A stretch of DNA of 64,000 bases, taken from NCBI GenBank assembly GCA_913009825.1, contig CAJVYQ010000018.1:1-64000 (forward strand), written 5' to 3'. This document shows positions 1-9,307 of the stretch, in pieces (position 1 is the stretch's first letter; every line of letters begins with the position of its first letter). The DNA comes from an uncultured Deferribacteres bacterium. GTDB taxonomy: Bacteria > Zhuqueibacterota > JdFR-76 > DREG01. The notes below the pieces were generated by a model. That model saw nothing but the letters and a program-made list of their open reading frames with translations, had not been told where the DNA came from and ran no database searches. Both the position numbers and the translations under genes were made by a program.

Positions 1-168
1 GAGAAACGATAAACCTTTTGTGCTAACCGATCCTAAAACTTTTCAATGGAAAAAAGCAAGTTAACTTTTCTTTTCTGTTCTTTGACATTATCCACATTTT
101 TCTCTTGACTTTTAATAGCTGGTCTTTATTTTTTACTTTTTCAAAAAAAGTCATTCATTATAAAGTGA

Positions 169-188
169 TAATTATCAATTGATAATTA
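169..188. terminator. AT-rich palindrome after the fadN stop
   Basis: A perfect 20-bp palindrome (TAATTATCAATTGATAATTA) lies immediately beyond the stop codon of the leftward fadN-like gene. It could fold in the transcript as a weak 3' end structure, but it has no GC and no classic stem plus T-run, so a terminator role is only a guess. The rest of bases 1-190 shows nothing recognisable. Confidence 0.3.
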
Positions 189-190
189 AA

Positions 191-2614
191 TCAGTTCCGT
201 AACGGTTTCCCGGTTTTCAGCATGTGAGCCATACGGTCCTGCGTGCGCTTATCGCCGCACAAACTAAGGAAAGCTTCTCTTTCCAGATCAAGAAAATACT
301 GTTCGTCAACCGGTTGCGGACGCGTAATATTTCCGCCGGTAATTACATAAGCCAGTTTTTCACCAACCACTTTGTCGTAATCGGTGATGAAGCCGGCTTC
401 GTGCATCTGATCCAGAGCGATTAAAATGGGAGCCAGCACACTTTCTCCGTAAGCGGTTATTTTTTCCGGAAGAATCGGTTTTTTATAACCGGACATGGCC
501 ATTGCCAGTGCGGTTTTCTTGGCATCGCCAATTTGCCGGTCCTGGTTCATGGAGATCAGGTCGGCATCGCGTAAAATACCGAACCGTTTTGCTTCCATGC
601 CGCCGGTGGCCACTTTAGCCATGCCCAGCATCTGGAACAGATTCTGAATGAGCGGCAAGGGATCGGCATCTTTCACGCCTGCAATTTTATTCAAGGTACG
701 CAGCGTCATTTCTTTGGTTCCGCCTCCGGCAGGGACGACACCAACACCCACTTCCACCAAACCGATGTAAGTTTCCGCAGCCGCCTGCACCCGGGCGCCA
801 TGCAGCGTAATTTCACAGCCGCCGCCCAGCGTCATGCCAAACGGGGCAATGACCACCGGTTTTTCCGCATATTTAATCTGCATATTCACATCCTGAAACA
901 TGCGGACGGCATGATCCAATTCGTCCCAATCCTGTTCCTGAGCCAGCATTAAAACCAGCATCAGATTGGCACCAATGGAAAAGTTTTTCGCCTGATTGCC
1001 GATCACCAGCGCTTCGTAATTTTTCTCCACTTCTTTGATTCCGTAATGGATCATGGACAAAATATCTTCGCCGATAGTATTCATTTTGGAATGAAACTCC
1101 ACCAGCGCTACCCCATCGCCCAGATTAACAAGACTGGCGCCGGCATTCTTTTTGAGTATCCGTCCTTCTTTTTCCTTTTCCAGATAAAGTAAAATAGTAT
1201 CCTTGCTCATCGGCGCCGGTTTATATTCATTCGCGGCAAAATCGAAATAAAACAGCCCGCCGTTTTCATGTTTGTAAAAAGACTTGTTTCCGGCCGCAAG
1301 CATCGCCTTTATTTTTTCAGGGACCTGTTTCCCCTCGTCTTCCATTCTTTTCACCGATTCCTCCAGTCCGAGAGCATCCCAGCTTTCGAATGGACCCAGT
1401 TCCCAGTTGAATCCCCACTTCAGGGCATTATCCGCATTGTAAATAGCATCGGTGATTTCCGGAATTCTGTTGGCCGTATAAATCAATACCGCGCTCATGG
1501 TTTCCCAGAAGAATTTACCGCCGCCATCCTTTGCATTGGCAAATGTTTTGATTCGTTCACCCACATCATCAATGTTTTTGGCCATCTCCAGCGAAGCAAA
1601 TTTTGCCTTCTCCCGCGGTTGGTATTCCATAGTATCATAACGCAGCGCATTGATGATCCGCTTGCCGGACGCATCTTTATCTTTGCGGTAAAATCCCTGC
1701 CTGCTCTTATCACCCAGCCAGCCGTTCTCCACCATTTTGGTGATAAAATCCGGCACTTTGAAAATCTCACGCATTTCATCATCCGGAGCGGCCTCGTAAA
1801 GGTTGTTGGCTACATGAACCAGCGTGTCGATCCCCACCAGATCTGCGGTGCGGAACGTGGCGCTTTTCGGCTTGCCTGTCGCCGGGCCGGTGACGGCATC
1901 CACTGTTTCCACCGTCAATCCGTCTTTGATCATCTGATGCAATGTGTACATCATGCCGAACACGCCGATGCGGTTGGCAATGAAATTTGCCGTATCCTTG
2001 CAATAAACCACTCCTTTACCCAGTGTCTTTTCGGCAAAATCACTCATAAACCGGATCAATTCCGGATCCGTGTCCGCAGTGGGAATGATTTCAAACAGGC
2101 GCATGTAACGCGGCGGGTTGAAAAAATGAGTGCCCAGAAAATGCCGTTTGAATTCCTCGCTCATGTATTCGGCAATTTTTGCGATGGAAATTCCCGAAGT
2201 ATTGCTGGTGACAATGGTTCCCGGTTTCCGCAGCGCCGTAATTTTTTCAAATAACTGCTGCTTAATGTCCAACCGTTCCACTACTACTTCGATAATCCAG
2301 TCCACATTTTTCACCCAGGCCAAATTATCCTCAAAATTTCCGATAGTGACCAGTTCCGCCAATTCCGGAATAAAGAAGGCCGCAGGCTTCGATTTGATTG
2401 CAGTCTGCAATCCCTGCGCGGCGAACCGGTTACGAACCTGCGCATCCTTTAGAGTCAGCCCTTTGGCTTCCTCCTCCGCAGTCAATTTATTGGGCACAAT
2501 GTCCAGCAAGTAAGATTCAATCCCGGCATTTGCCAGGTGAGCGGCAATACGTGCGCCCATCACGCCGGCCCCTAAAACGGCCACCTTTTTAATCTGATAT
2601 GTTGAATCTGGCAT
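191..2614 (-). CDS. fadN: Bifunctional 3-hydroxyacyl-CoA dehydrogenase / enoyl-CoA hydratase (FadN type)
   Basis: Catalyses two steps of fatty acid beta-oxidation in the cytoplasm: hydration of enoyl-CoA and NAD-dependent oxidation of 3-hydroxyacyl-CoA. The N-terminus has the dinucleotide-binding motif VAVLGAGVMGARIAAHLA (about residues 12-29), followed by the dehydrogenase C-terminal domains with a THFFNPPRYM segment near residue 160. The last third is a crotonase domain with the oxyanion-hole segment PFGMTLGGGCEITLHG (near 590) and a VGVVPAGGG motif (near 620). Dehydrogenase-first order and 807 aa match FadN of Bacillus rather than FadB/FadJ, where the hydratase comes first. The start is supported by GGGAGG eight bases upstream of the ATG. 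No thiolase or acyl-CoA dehydrogenase gene is adjacent. A separate 3-hydroxyacyl-CoA dehydrogenase and an acyl-CoA dehydrogenase lie at 42.3-44.3 kb. Confidence 0.93.
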   Translation of the reverse strand: MPDSTYQIKKVAVLGAGVMGARIAAHLANAGIESYLLDIVPNKLTAEEEAKGLTLKDAQVRNRFAAQGLQTAIKSKPAAFFIPELAELVTIGNFEDNLAWVKNVDWIIEVVVERLDIKQQLFEKITALRKPGTIVTSNTSGISIAKIAEYMSEEFKRHFLGTHFFNPPRYMRLFEIIPTADTDPELIRFMSDFAEKTLGKGVVYCKDTANFIANRIGVFGMMYTLHQMIKDGLTVETVDAVTGPATGKPKSATFRTADLVGIDTLVHVANNLYEAAPDDEMREIFKVPDFITKMVENGWLGDKSRQGFYRKDKDASGKRIINALRYDTMEYQPREKAKFASLEMAKNIDDVGERIKTFANAKDGGGKFFWETMSAVLIYTANRIPEITDAIYNADNALKWGFNWELGPFESWDALGLEESVKRMEDEGKQVPEKIKAMLAAGNKSFYKHENGGLFYFDFAANEYKPAPMSKDTILLYLEKEKEGRILKKNAGASLVNLGDGVALVEFHSKMNTIGEDILSMIHYGIKEVEKNYEALVIGNQAKNFSIGANLMLVLMLAQEQDWDELDHAVRMFQDVNMQIKYAEKPVVIAPFGMTLGGGCEITLHGARVQAAAETYIGLVEVGVGVVPAGGGTKEMTLRTLNKIAGVKDADPLPLIQNLFQMLGMAKVATGGMEAKRFGILRDADLISMNQDRQIGDAKKTALAMAMSGYKKPILPEKITAYGESVLAPILIALDQMHEAGFITDYDKVVGEKLAYVITGGNITRPQPVDEQYFLDLEREAFLSLCGDKRTQDRMAHMLKTGKPLRN

Positions 2615-3281
2615 TATGTTACCTCCCGATCATGTTATTAATTTTAGTTGATTAGAGCGTCCCCTGAAACAACGTCTGAAAAATACGATTTCTCACAAAT
2701 CAATATTTAAAAAATCCATTTCTTCTCCTTTTCCGGACATCATGTAATAAGCTGTATCATTCATCCTCACCATAAAGCTTGCGAAGAGAAAAATAACTTA
2801 TTGAAAGATCATAAACTATTCAACCTTTGGACGCAAAATTCCTCTCCAAATAGAAACGGATCAGAAATAACAGAGGGTTGAATGATTTCAAAAATTGAAT
2901 GTTGATATTGCAAATGGAGAAAAGTGCTCAAAATAATCGCATCCTTTCGATTGTTAATTTGAAACAGTCAATAAAAATTGAGCATTTTGTTTCAAGAGAA
3001 ATCTATTAAAATATAACAATCAAAAGTTACGATTTAATCCGGAATAAATCGTATTTTATTTTAGAGAAAAATCTGTTTTTATATGTACTAATTTTTATTC
3101 AATTTCTCAAGAAAAAATTTGTTTATGACAATTTTTTCATTTGTAATTTTTAATTGGTAGTCAAATAGCAATGCGGGAAAATTAATATCTGAATTACGTC
3201 TGGAATTTTACACGATTTTTTATTACATTTCTTTTAATTTTTTCAAGGCGTTCATTTTCCGGGAACCTGACAGTAAAACAG
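2615..3281. other. AT-rich divergent intergenic region
   Basis: About 670 bases between the leftward fadN-like gene and the rightward TRAP operon. It is very AT-rich with many A/T runs and no convincing reading frame or terminal repeat. It must contain the promoters of both divergent units, but no specific promoter or operator could be assigned by eye. Confidence 0.5.
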
Positions 3282-4190
3282 ATGGCGAATATGATGAAAA
3301 ATTACAGCAAATTAGCCCAAAAATTTCATTCGTTTTCCTCTTTTCTCTTCCTTCTCTTGTTACTTTTAACCGGATGCAGCACACAAAAACTGGTGGTGCA
3401 CTTTACCAGCGGAATTTTAGTAAACGGAATGGCTGCAATCAATGAAGAGAGCGATCTGATCCTCGCTGAACAGGCAATCGCTTCCGATCTGAAATTATTG
3501 GAAGCGCTGCTAAGAAGCGATCCGGGAAACACAAAACTTTTGCTGATGGCGGCGGAAGGCTACACCGGATATGCGCTGGGTTTTGTTGAGGATCAATCTC
3601 CCCAACGGGCGAGCCGTTTTTATCTGCGCGCCCGGGATTTTGCTATGACTGTTTTAAAAAAGAATCGGTCGTTTGCCGCCGTAAGCGCGGGAGATCCGGC
3701 AAAATTCACTGCCTCGCTCAGTTCATTCAAAAAGAAAGATGTTCCGGCTTTGTTCTGGACTGCCAACGCCTGGGGCAGTTATATCAATCTGAACAAAACG
3801 GAAGTGAATGCGCTGGCAAATTTATCTAAGGTGGAAGCACTGATGAAGCGGGCGCTGCAACTTGATGAGACTTTTTACTACGGCGGTCCCCATCTCTTTT
3901 TAGGCGCTATCTTAGCTTCCCGCCCGGCCATGCTGGGCGGCAATCCCGCCAAAGCGAAGGAACATTTTCAGGCCTGCTTCCGTATTAATCAAAACAAATA
4001 TCTATTGGCGAAGTACCTGTATGCTAAAACTTATGCCGTGCAGGTTCAGGATAGGGAACTGTTTAAAAATCTGTTGCAGGAGATTATAGCCGCATCCGAA
4101 AACCTGTTGCCGGAACAGCGTCTGTCCAATGAAATTGCCAAAAAAAAAGCGAAAGCATTATTGCAGCAAGAAGAGGATCTGTTTTTTTAG
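3282..4190 (+). CDS. TRAP-transporter-associated lipoprotein, TatT family
   Basis: Predicted periplasmic helical lipoprotein that works with the TRAP solute-binding protein encoded next door. The N-terminus is a lipoprotein signal: a long hydrophobic stretch followed by the lipobox LLTGCS near residue 32. The remainder (about 270 aa) is helical with TPR-like spacing. It contains ALLRSDPGNTKLLLMAAEGY and EHFQACFRINQNKYLLAKYL segments typical of the TatT family, first described as the Treponema pallidum Tp0956 protein that pairs with a DctP-type binding protein. The first gene of a tatT-dctP-dctQ-dctM operon, with only 9 bases to the next gene. ATGs at 3282, 3291 and 3294 are alternative starts, all leaving the signal intact. 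Confidence 0.82.
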   Translation: MANMMKNYSKLAQKFHSFSSFLFLLLLLLTGCSTQKLVVHFTSGILVNGMAAINEESDLILAEQAIASDLKLLEALLRSDPGNTKLLLMAAEGYTGYALGFVEDQSPQRASRFYLRARDFAMTVLKKNRSFAAVSAGDPAKFTASLSSFKKKDVPALFWTANAWGSYINLNKTEVNALANLSKVEALMKRALQLDETFYYGGPHLFLGAILASRPAMLGGNPAKAKEHFQACFRINQNKYLLAKYLYAKTYAVQVQDRELFKNLLQEIIAASENLLPEQRLSNEIAKKKAKALLQQEEDLFF

Positions 4191-4199
4191 ACGAGGTAA

Positions 4200-5222
4200 A
4201 TGATGAAAATAAAAAGTTGGCCCGGTTTGTTTTTAATTTTTCTGTTGATGATTCCGGCGGCTTCGCCGGCACAAAAATACAAAATAAAATTTGCCACGCT
4301 GGCGCCGGACGGATCAACCTGGATGAACATCATGCGGGAGTTCGATCAGGAACTGCGCCGGCAGACCAACGGAGAAGTCGGGTTTAAAATTTACGGCGGC
4401 GGTGTTTTGGGCGATGAAAGAGACGTACTGCGCAAAATCCGCATCGGACAACTCCATGCCGGCGGTTTCACCGGAGTTGGATTGGGGGAAATCGCCCCTT
4501 CAGTAAGGATACTGGACACACCTTTTTTATTCCGAAATTACAAAGAAGTCGATTATATTTACCATAAATTTAACGATATCTTTGCCAAAGATTTCGAGAA
4601 AAACGGTTACGAACTGTTGGGCTGGGCGGAAGTCGGTTTTGTCTATGTATTCACTAAAAATCCGGTAAATAATCTGGAAGAAATGCGCAAAACAAAAATG
4701 TGGGTTTGGCAGGGCGACCAGGTGGCAGAAGCCACATTCAAAGCATTCGGCTTAAATCCGATTCCCCTTTCTGTTATCGATGTTATGACTGCGCTGCAAA
4801 CCAATATGGTAGACGGCGTGTACACTTCACCGTTGGCCGCTGTTGTTTTGCAATGGTTCACCAAAGTAAAGTATATGATGCCGGTTCCTCTGGCCGATGC
4901 CGCCGGCGCGGTTCTAATATCTAAAAGAATGTACAAAAAAATCCCGGCAGATCATCAGAAAACATTGAAATATCTGGCACAAAAATACATGAGAAAATTG
5001 ACGCTGCTAAGTCGCGAAGACAATGCGAAGGCTATCGTAACGCTGAAAAAGAACGGAATCCAAATGTTACAACAACCGGATGCGACTACTCTGCAATCCT
5101 ATTACGATGTGGGTGCTTCTGCCAGAAAAAGCCTGATTGGTAAATTTTACCCGAAAGAACTGTTGCAGGAAATTGAAACCGCTATATCGGATTTTCGCGC
5201 CAAAGCAGACAACAGTCAATAG
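4200..5222 (+). CDS. dctP: TRAP transporter solute-binding protein DctP
   Basis: Periplasmic receptor that captures an organic acid (or similar ligand) and hands it to the DctQ/DctM permease. It has a Sec signal peptide (residues 1-24, ending near SPAQ). The mature start IKFATLAPDGSTWMNIM is characteristic of the DctP family. GGGVLGDERDVLRKIRIGQL (residues 63-82) is another conserved stretch, and the central NPVNNLEEMRKTKMWVW region matches the family substrate-binding core. The size of 340 aa is normal. The start is ATGATG at 4200/4203, just after a GAGG. The ligand cannot be inferred: the TatT association, not sequence, is the best hint, and it suggests a hydrophobic or lipid-like ligand as proposed for Tp0957. 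Confidence 0.92.
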   Translation: MMKIKSWPGLFLIFLLMIPAASPAQKYKIKFATLAPDGSTWMNIMREFDQELRRQTNGEVGFKIYGGGVLGDERDVLRKIRIGQLHAGGFTGVGLGEIAPSVRILDTPFLFRNYKEVDYIYHKFNDIFAKDFEKNGYELLGWAEVGFVYVFTKNPVNNLEEMRKTKMWVWQGDQVAEATFKAFGLNPIPLSVIDVMTALQTNMVDGVYTSPLAAVVLQWFTKVKYMMPVPLADAAGAVLISKRMYKKIPADHQKTLKYLAQKYMRKLTLLSREDNAKAIVTLKKNGIQMLQQPDATTLQSYYDVGASARKSLIGKFYPKELLQEIETAISDFRAKADNSQ

Positions 5223-5243
5223 AGCGGCAAATAAAGAGGCTAT

Positions 5244-5726
5244 GTGAAAATACTTCTTTCCATCGATCGTTTCTTGTCGCGAATTGAATCCGCTTTCCTG
5301 GTATTAACTCTGGGTGTAATGGTCCTTTTTGCCTTTTTTCAGGTTATCTTGCGCAATTTCTTTTCATCGGGAATTATTTGGGGCGACACCTTTCTTCGTC
5401 ATCTGGTTTTGTGGGTGGGTTTTTTAGGCGCCAGTTTAGCCACCCGGGAGAACCGCCACATCACTATTGATATTTTCTCCGGATTATTGCAGCCCGCAGC
5501 CAAACGTTGGGCGCAGCTTATCACTAATCTTTTTTCCGCTTTCATCAGCGGATTGTTAGGCCGGGCGGCTTATGTTTTCATCCGCGATGAACGGGCGGCG
5601 GGAACCACCCTGTTTTTGAGTATTCCGTTGTGGCTGTTTATGAGCATCATCCTGATCGGCTTCATCGTCATCACATTCAGGTTTTTGATAAAAGCAGCCA
5701 CTCCATTTTTTGGGGGAGAAGAGTAA
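5244..5726 (+). CDS. dctQ: TRAP transporter small membrane subunit DctQ
   Basis: Four-helix inner-membrane subunit (160 aa) that couples the binding protein to the large permease. Conserved family features are visible: a first helix ending in FFQVILRNFFSSGIIWGD, then LRHLVLWVGFLGASLATREN RHI (residues 47-69), and a final hydrophobic helix near 125-145. The start is GTG at 5244. The ATG two bases upstream is immediately followed by a stop in its own frame, so GTG preceded by AAAGAGG is the sensible choice. The stop codon is one base before the dctM ATG, so translation is probably coupled. Confidence 0.88.
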   Translation: MKILLSIDRFLSRIESAFLVLTLGVMVLFAFFQVILRNFFSSGIIWGDTFLRHLVLWVGFLGASLATRENRHITIDIFSGLLQPAAKRWAQLITNLFSAFISGLLGRAAYVFIRDERAAGTTLFLSIPLWLFMSIILIGFIVITFRFLIKAATPFFGGEE

Positions 5727-5727
5727 A

Positions 5728-7008
5728 ATGGAAATTGCCCTGTTTGGTCTTTTCTTCCTGTTGATGGCCCTGTTCGGCACGCCGCTTTTTATCATTATCG
5801 GCGCCATTGCCTTAATCAGTTTCCACACACAGGACATCGACAGTTCGGCAATCATCATCGAAATGTACCGTCTGGCCAACGCTCCCGCCCTGCTGGCTAT
5901 CCCGTTATTCACATTTGCCGGTTATCTGTTCTCGGAAAGCGGCACGCCAAAGCGGCTGGTCAATGTTTCCAAAGCGCTGTTCGGCTGGATGCCCGGAGGT
6001 CTGGCCATTGTCGCCCTAATTTCATGCGCCATTTTTACGGCATTCACCGGCGCCTCGGGCGTTACCATCATTGCCCTCGGCGGCTTGCTGCTTCCTTCCT
6101 TACTTGATGAAAACTATCCGGAAAAATTTTCTTTGGGATTACTCACCGCCTCCGGAAGTTTAGGGCTGCTGTTTCCGCCCAGTCTGCCCATCATTCTTTA
6201 TGCGTTGGTTGCCCAAATCAGCATCGACAAACTTTTTTTAGCCGGAATTTTGCCCGGCACGCTCATGGTAGTCCTGCTGATGGCCTACAGCTATTTCACC
6301 GGTAAACGGGCCAAACTTCCGGTTACCCCTTTTTCCTGGAAAAATCTGGCCAACGCAGTAAAAGAAACCGCTTGGGAAATTCCACTGCCTTTTTTAATTA
6401 TCGGCGGTATTTACGGCGGATTTTTTACAGTTACAGAAGCTGCGGCCATCACTGCTGTTTACGCCCTGGTGGCCGAAGTGTTCTTCTATCGTGAGCTCAA
6501 TTTAATCCGGGATGTGCCGCGCATTATGCGGGAAAGCATGCTGTTGGTCGGTGGTATTTTGATTATTCTGGGCACTGCACTTGGCCTTACCAATTACCTG
6601 ATTGACGCTGAGATTCCAACCCACATCTTGCACATGATGCAGCAATATGTAAGTAGTAAAATCTGGTTTTTAGTAATGTTGAACCTTTTTCTTCTTGTCG
6701 TAGGCTGTATGATCGACATCTTTTCCGCCATCATTGTGGTCGTTCCGCTGATCGCACCGGTAGCTCTCAGTTTCGGTATCGATCCGATTCATCTGGGCAT
6801 CATTTTTTTAGCAAACCTTGGCATCGGTTATACAACGCCTCCGGTAGGGATCAATCTGTTCATCGCCAGTTTCCGTTTTAAAAAACCGATTCCGCAACTT
6901 TACATGGCTGCCATTCCATTTCTGATTATATTGCTGATCAGTCTGATCATTATTACCTATGTGCCTGATTTAAGCCTTTTTCTGGTAAATCTTTACGGAT
7001 CACCTTAA
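5728..7008 (+). CDS. dctM: TRAP transporter large permease DctM
   Basis: Large membrane subunit (426 aa, about 12 hydrophobic segments) that uses an ion gradient to import the ligand delivered by DctP. Recognised by the N-terminal helix MEIALFGLFFLLMALFGTPL, the conserved AFTGASGVTIIALGGLLLPS block (near 105-125), and the C-terminal GIIFLANLGIGYTTPPVGIN signature (near 355-375). The start is taken at ATG 5728, preceded by GGGGGAGAAGAG. An in-frame TTG six codons earlier overlaps dctQ and is less likely. Completes the tatT-dctPQM operon. A TPR protein follows 31 bases later and may be cotranscribed. Confidence 0.93.
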   Translation: MEIALFGLFFLLMALFGTPLFIIIGAIALISFHTQDIDSSAIIIEMYRLANAPALLAIPLFTFAGYLFSESGTPKRLVNVSKALFGWMPGGLAIVALISCAIFTAFTGASGVTIIALGGLLLPSLLDENYPEKFSLGLLTASGSLGLLFPPSLPIILYALVAQISIDKLFLAGILPGTLMVVLLMAYSYFTGKRAKLPVTPFSWKNLANAVKETAWEIPLPFLIIGGIYGGFFTVTEAAAITAVYALVAEVFFYRELNLIRDVPRIMRESMLLVGGILIILGTALGLTNYLIDAEIPTHILHMMQQYVSSKIWFLVMLNLFLLVVGCMIDIFSAIIVVVPLIAPVALSFGIDPIHLGIIFLANLGIGYTTPPVGINLFIASFRFKKPIPQLYMAAIPFLIILLISLIIITYVPDLSLFLVNLYGSP

Positions 7009-7039
7009 GAGCCCCGGTTCTGTTTGCAAAGGAGTAGCA

Positions 7040-8092
7040 ATGAAATATTCCTTTTTTTTCTGCATCCTTCTTGTTCTAAATCTTGTTCCCGACCGTTCGC
7101 AGAGTCAATATTTAACTCAGTTTCCCAAGACGGATTCTCTGGTGGCGTTGGGCATCAAACAGATTCACAATCTACAATTGGATTCTTCTCTGGCAACTTT
7201 TGACAGATTGATCGCTTATTTTCCGGAGCATCCCATCGGTTATTTTTACAAGGCCGGTGTGTACGACCTGTTCAACCAGGATTACCGCATCACAACGTTT
7301 GAAAAACAGTTTGAAAAAAATGTTAATTTAGCTATTAAAAAAGGGGAAAAATATATAAAAAAAAATAAAAATGATGAACTGGCTTACTTTTATCTCGGCG
7401 GCGCTTACGGTTTCCGCGGAATTCATCGGGTTTATAAACGGGACTGGCTGCATGTTTTTATTGACGGCATCAAGGGTTTAAAAAATCTAAATAAATCTTT
7501 AAAGAAACGACCGGATTTTTACGACGCATATTTCGGCTTGGGGCTGTACCACTATTGGCGCAGCGCTCTGACAAAAAAATTCCGTTTCCTGCCTTTTATT
7601 TCCGATCAGCGGCAGCGGGGAATCAACGAATTGAAACTGGCCATCGAAAAAGGGAGATATGCCGGTGTGGAAGCGCGTATTTCTCTTTCATCCGTTTATT
7701 ATAATGAAACAAAATATGACAGCGCGCTCATCGTAAATAATTGGCTTCATTCTCATTTCCCAAATGATCCTTCCATCCTTTATTTTCGCACCAGAATTTT
7801 TGAACGCCAACAAAACTGGAGAAGTATGCTGGCCACCGCAAAACATCTGCTTGAGATACTCATGGATTACCAATATAAAAGTTATGGTTACCTTGTTGAG
7901 TGCCATTATTTGCAGGCGCTGCCGTTGTACCACCTTGGCGAGAAAGAAAAATCCCTTGTGCATCTTGAAACAGCCATTCGGTTAGAGAAATTGAGGAATA
8001 AAAAGAAGGAGTTAGAGGGGCCCAATGAAGATTTCAAAGTTATTTTTAAAAATGTAAAAAAATTGCGGAAAAAGATACAAAAGGGGAAATAA
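7040..8092 (+). CDS. Secreted TPR-repeat protein
   Basis: 350-aa protein with an N-terminal signal peptide (residues 1-20) and mature sequence beginning near SQSQYLTQFP. The body is made of helical repeats with TPR character, for example ALGIKQIHNLQLDSSLATFD, ELAYFYLGGAYGFRG and FYDAYFGLGLYHYW. The C-terminal tail is strongly basic (KNVKKLRKKIQKGK). Preceded by AAAGGAG and only 31 bases downstream of dctM, so it may be the last gene of the TRAP operon. TPR proteins mediate protein contacts. Since the first gene of the operon is also a TPR-like lipoprotein, a role near the transporter is possible but unproven. Confidence 0.75.
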   Translation: MKYSFFFCILLVLNLVPDRSQSQYLTQFPKTDSLVALGIKQIHNLQLDSSLATFDRLIAYFPEHPIGYFYKAGVYDLFNQDYRITTFEKQFEKNVNLAIKKGEKYIKKNKNDELAYFYLGGAYGFRGIHRVYKRDWLHVFIDGIKGLKNLNKSLKKRPDFYDAYFGLGLYHYWRSALTKKFRFLPFISDQRQRGINELKLAIEKGRYAGVEARISLSSVYYNETKYDSALIVNNWLHSHFPNDPSILYFRTRIFERQQNWRSMLATAKHLLEILMDYQYKSYGYLVECHYLQALPLYHLGEKEKSLVHLETAIRLEKLRNKKKELEGPNEDFKVIFKNVKKLRKKIQKGK

Positions 8093-8403
8093 ATTGTTGT
8101 AAATTTTTTGATGAACATCCCCCATATTCACGAACATTTTACCCCATCATGCAAATAGCCCCGGAAGCAGGTACCCTTTTTAAAATAGCACCTGAACGAA
8201 AACGTTTCTTTTTTACCATTCCCGTGCCGGAAAATTAAAAGTATTTTTTCTAATTCAAGCCATCGTGGCAGCTGTAAAAGAAGTACCGGATTGATTATGA
8301 CCCTGTTTAAAAATAAATATTTATAATTGCTCACAGAATCACTTTCCTCACAGAGTTGAAAAATCCCAGTATTAATTTTGCGAGGAAACTAAAAATAATT
8401 ATA
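8093..8403. other. Convergent intergenic region, no gene seen
   Basis: About 310 bases between the TPR gene and the leftward anti-sigma-like gene. Only short frames without family resemblance occur here (for example a 68-codon leftward frame at 8128-8334 with no ribosome site). It presumably holds the 3' ends of the two converging units. Confidence 0.4.
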
Positions 8404-8649
8404 TTACTCCGCCGAAGAATTTTTCTGTTTTATTTTGCGAATCAGCTTTTCCTCCATCTCTATTGTAAGCTTAACTGTGGCGTGGCACTCATTGTATAAA
8501 TCCACAACGCGGCGAACACTTTCAAAAAATTTTTGGCATTCCGGGGCATCTTCTAATTGCTGCAGAAAGTCCGCACAGGCAGGTGTGTCCATATCTTCTT
8601 CGAGTCGTTCGCATATTTCTCTAAAATATTTCTGTTCGTTCTTCGTCAT
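8404..8649 (-). CDS. Small soluble anti-sigma-like protein with degenerate zinc motif
   Basis: 81-aa protein whose start overlaps the end of the ECF sigma gene by 29 bases, the classic arrangement of a sigma factor and its anti-sigma partner. The segment QLEDAPECQKFFESVRRVVDLY (residues 31-52, one residue run broken here by position) aligns with zinc-finger anti-sigma consensus of the form HLxxCPxCRxFLxSL. However, the His is Gln31 and the first Cys is Ala35, leaving only Cys38; Cys13, Cys25 and Cys55 are elsewhere. No membrane segment. The ATG at 8649 is chosen because the longer frame reads back through the sigma gene. Anti-sigma function is inferred from position and partial motif. Binding to zinc is doubtful. 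Confidence 0.65.
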   Translation of the reverse strand: MTKNEQKYFREICERLEEDMDTPACADFLQQLEDAPECQKFFESVRRVVDLYNECHATVKLTIEMEEKLIRKIKQKNSSAE

Positions 8650-9238
8650 CACTAATATATTCCTTTTCCTTGCAGCGATCAAAATAGAGACACATTTCGT
8701 CACGCAAAAATAATCTTGCCCTGCGCAAGCGAACTTTCACATTGGATTCAGAGATATTTAAAATAGCCGCCGTTTCTGCGGTAGAGAGATGCTCCAGATC
8801 GCGCAGGATGAAAATGGTGCGGTACATTTCCGGAATCCGCGCCAGCGCTCTTTCCAATTCAACTTTTAGTTCTTCATTCAGAACCACCTGTTCCGGGTAA
8901 AAATTTTGGGAAGAAGCAGGCAAATTCTCTCTATTATCGTAATAATCCAATTCTGTTTCCGTCACGCTTTCTCTTTTGCTATAACGTATTTTCATCAGAG
9001 CAAAATTGGTTGCGATACGGTATATCCAAGTGAACAGATACGATTGTTCATTGAACGTATTAATTTTTTCATAGACTGCGGTGAAAGTTTCCTGGAAAAC
9101 ATCCTCTGCGTCGGTGGAATTGCGCAAAATTTTCATCGCCAGATTATAAACGCGCTCACCATATAAATCTATTAATTCAGAAAAGGCTGCAGGTTCCTGC
9201 TTTTTCATCCGTTTTACTAACTCTTTTGATCGATTCAT
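8621..9238 (-). CDS. RNA polymerase sigma factor, ECF (sigma-70 family)
   Basis: 205-aa extracytoplasmic-function sigma factor that directs RNA polymerase to a stress-type regulon. Region 2 is clear: YGERVYNLAMKILRNSTDAE DVFQETF (residues 24-50) and the promoter-melting segment FTWIYRIATNFALMKIR. Region 4 follows with IPEMYRTIFILRDLEHLSTAETAAILNIS (about 136-164), a helix-turn-helix, and a basic tail VKVRLRRARLFLRDEM. It is a single upstream gene for the small partner at 8404. The thioredoxin/TlpA redox cluster sits immediately upstream on the same strand but beyond a terminator, so a functional link is only suggested by proximity. Confidence 0.93.
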   Translation of the reverse strand: MNRSKELVKRMKKQEPAAFSELIDLYGERVYNLAMKILRNSTDAEDVFQETFTAVYEKINTFNEQSYLFTWIYRIATNFALMKIRYSKRESVTETELDYYDNRENLPASSQNFYPEQVVLNEELKVELERALARIPEMYRTIFILRDLEHLSTAETAAILNISESNVKVRLRRARLFLRDEMCLYFDRCKEKEYISDDEERTEIF

Positions 9239-9307
9239 TTTACTCTTTCTTTTTGAATTTCTCTTATTACCTCCTTCAATATAAAATTTAAAAATTCCAG
9301 AAACAAT

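Noticed and set aside
1268-2254. Long plus-strand frame (328 codons) antisense to fadN
   Set aside because: It lies entirely inside the well-supported fadN gene, is composed of low-plausibility residues and has no ribosome site; an antisense shadow.
8128-8334. Small leftward gene of 68 codons
   Set aside because: No ribosome site, no family resemblance and AT-driven composition in a convergent gap.
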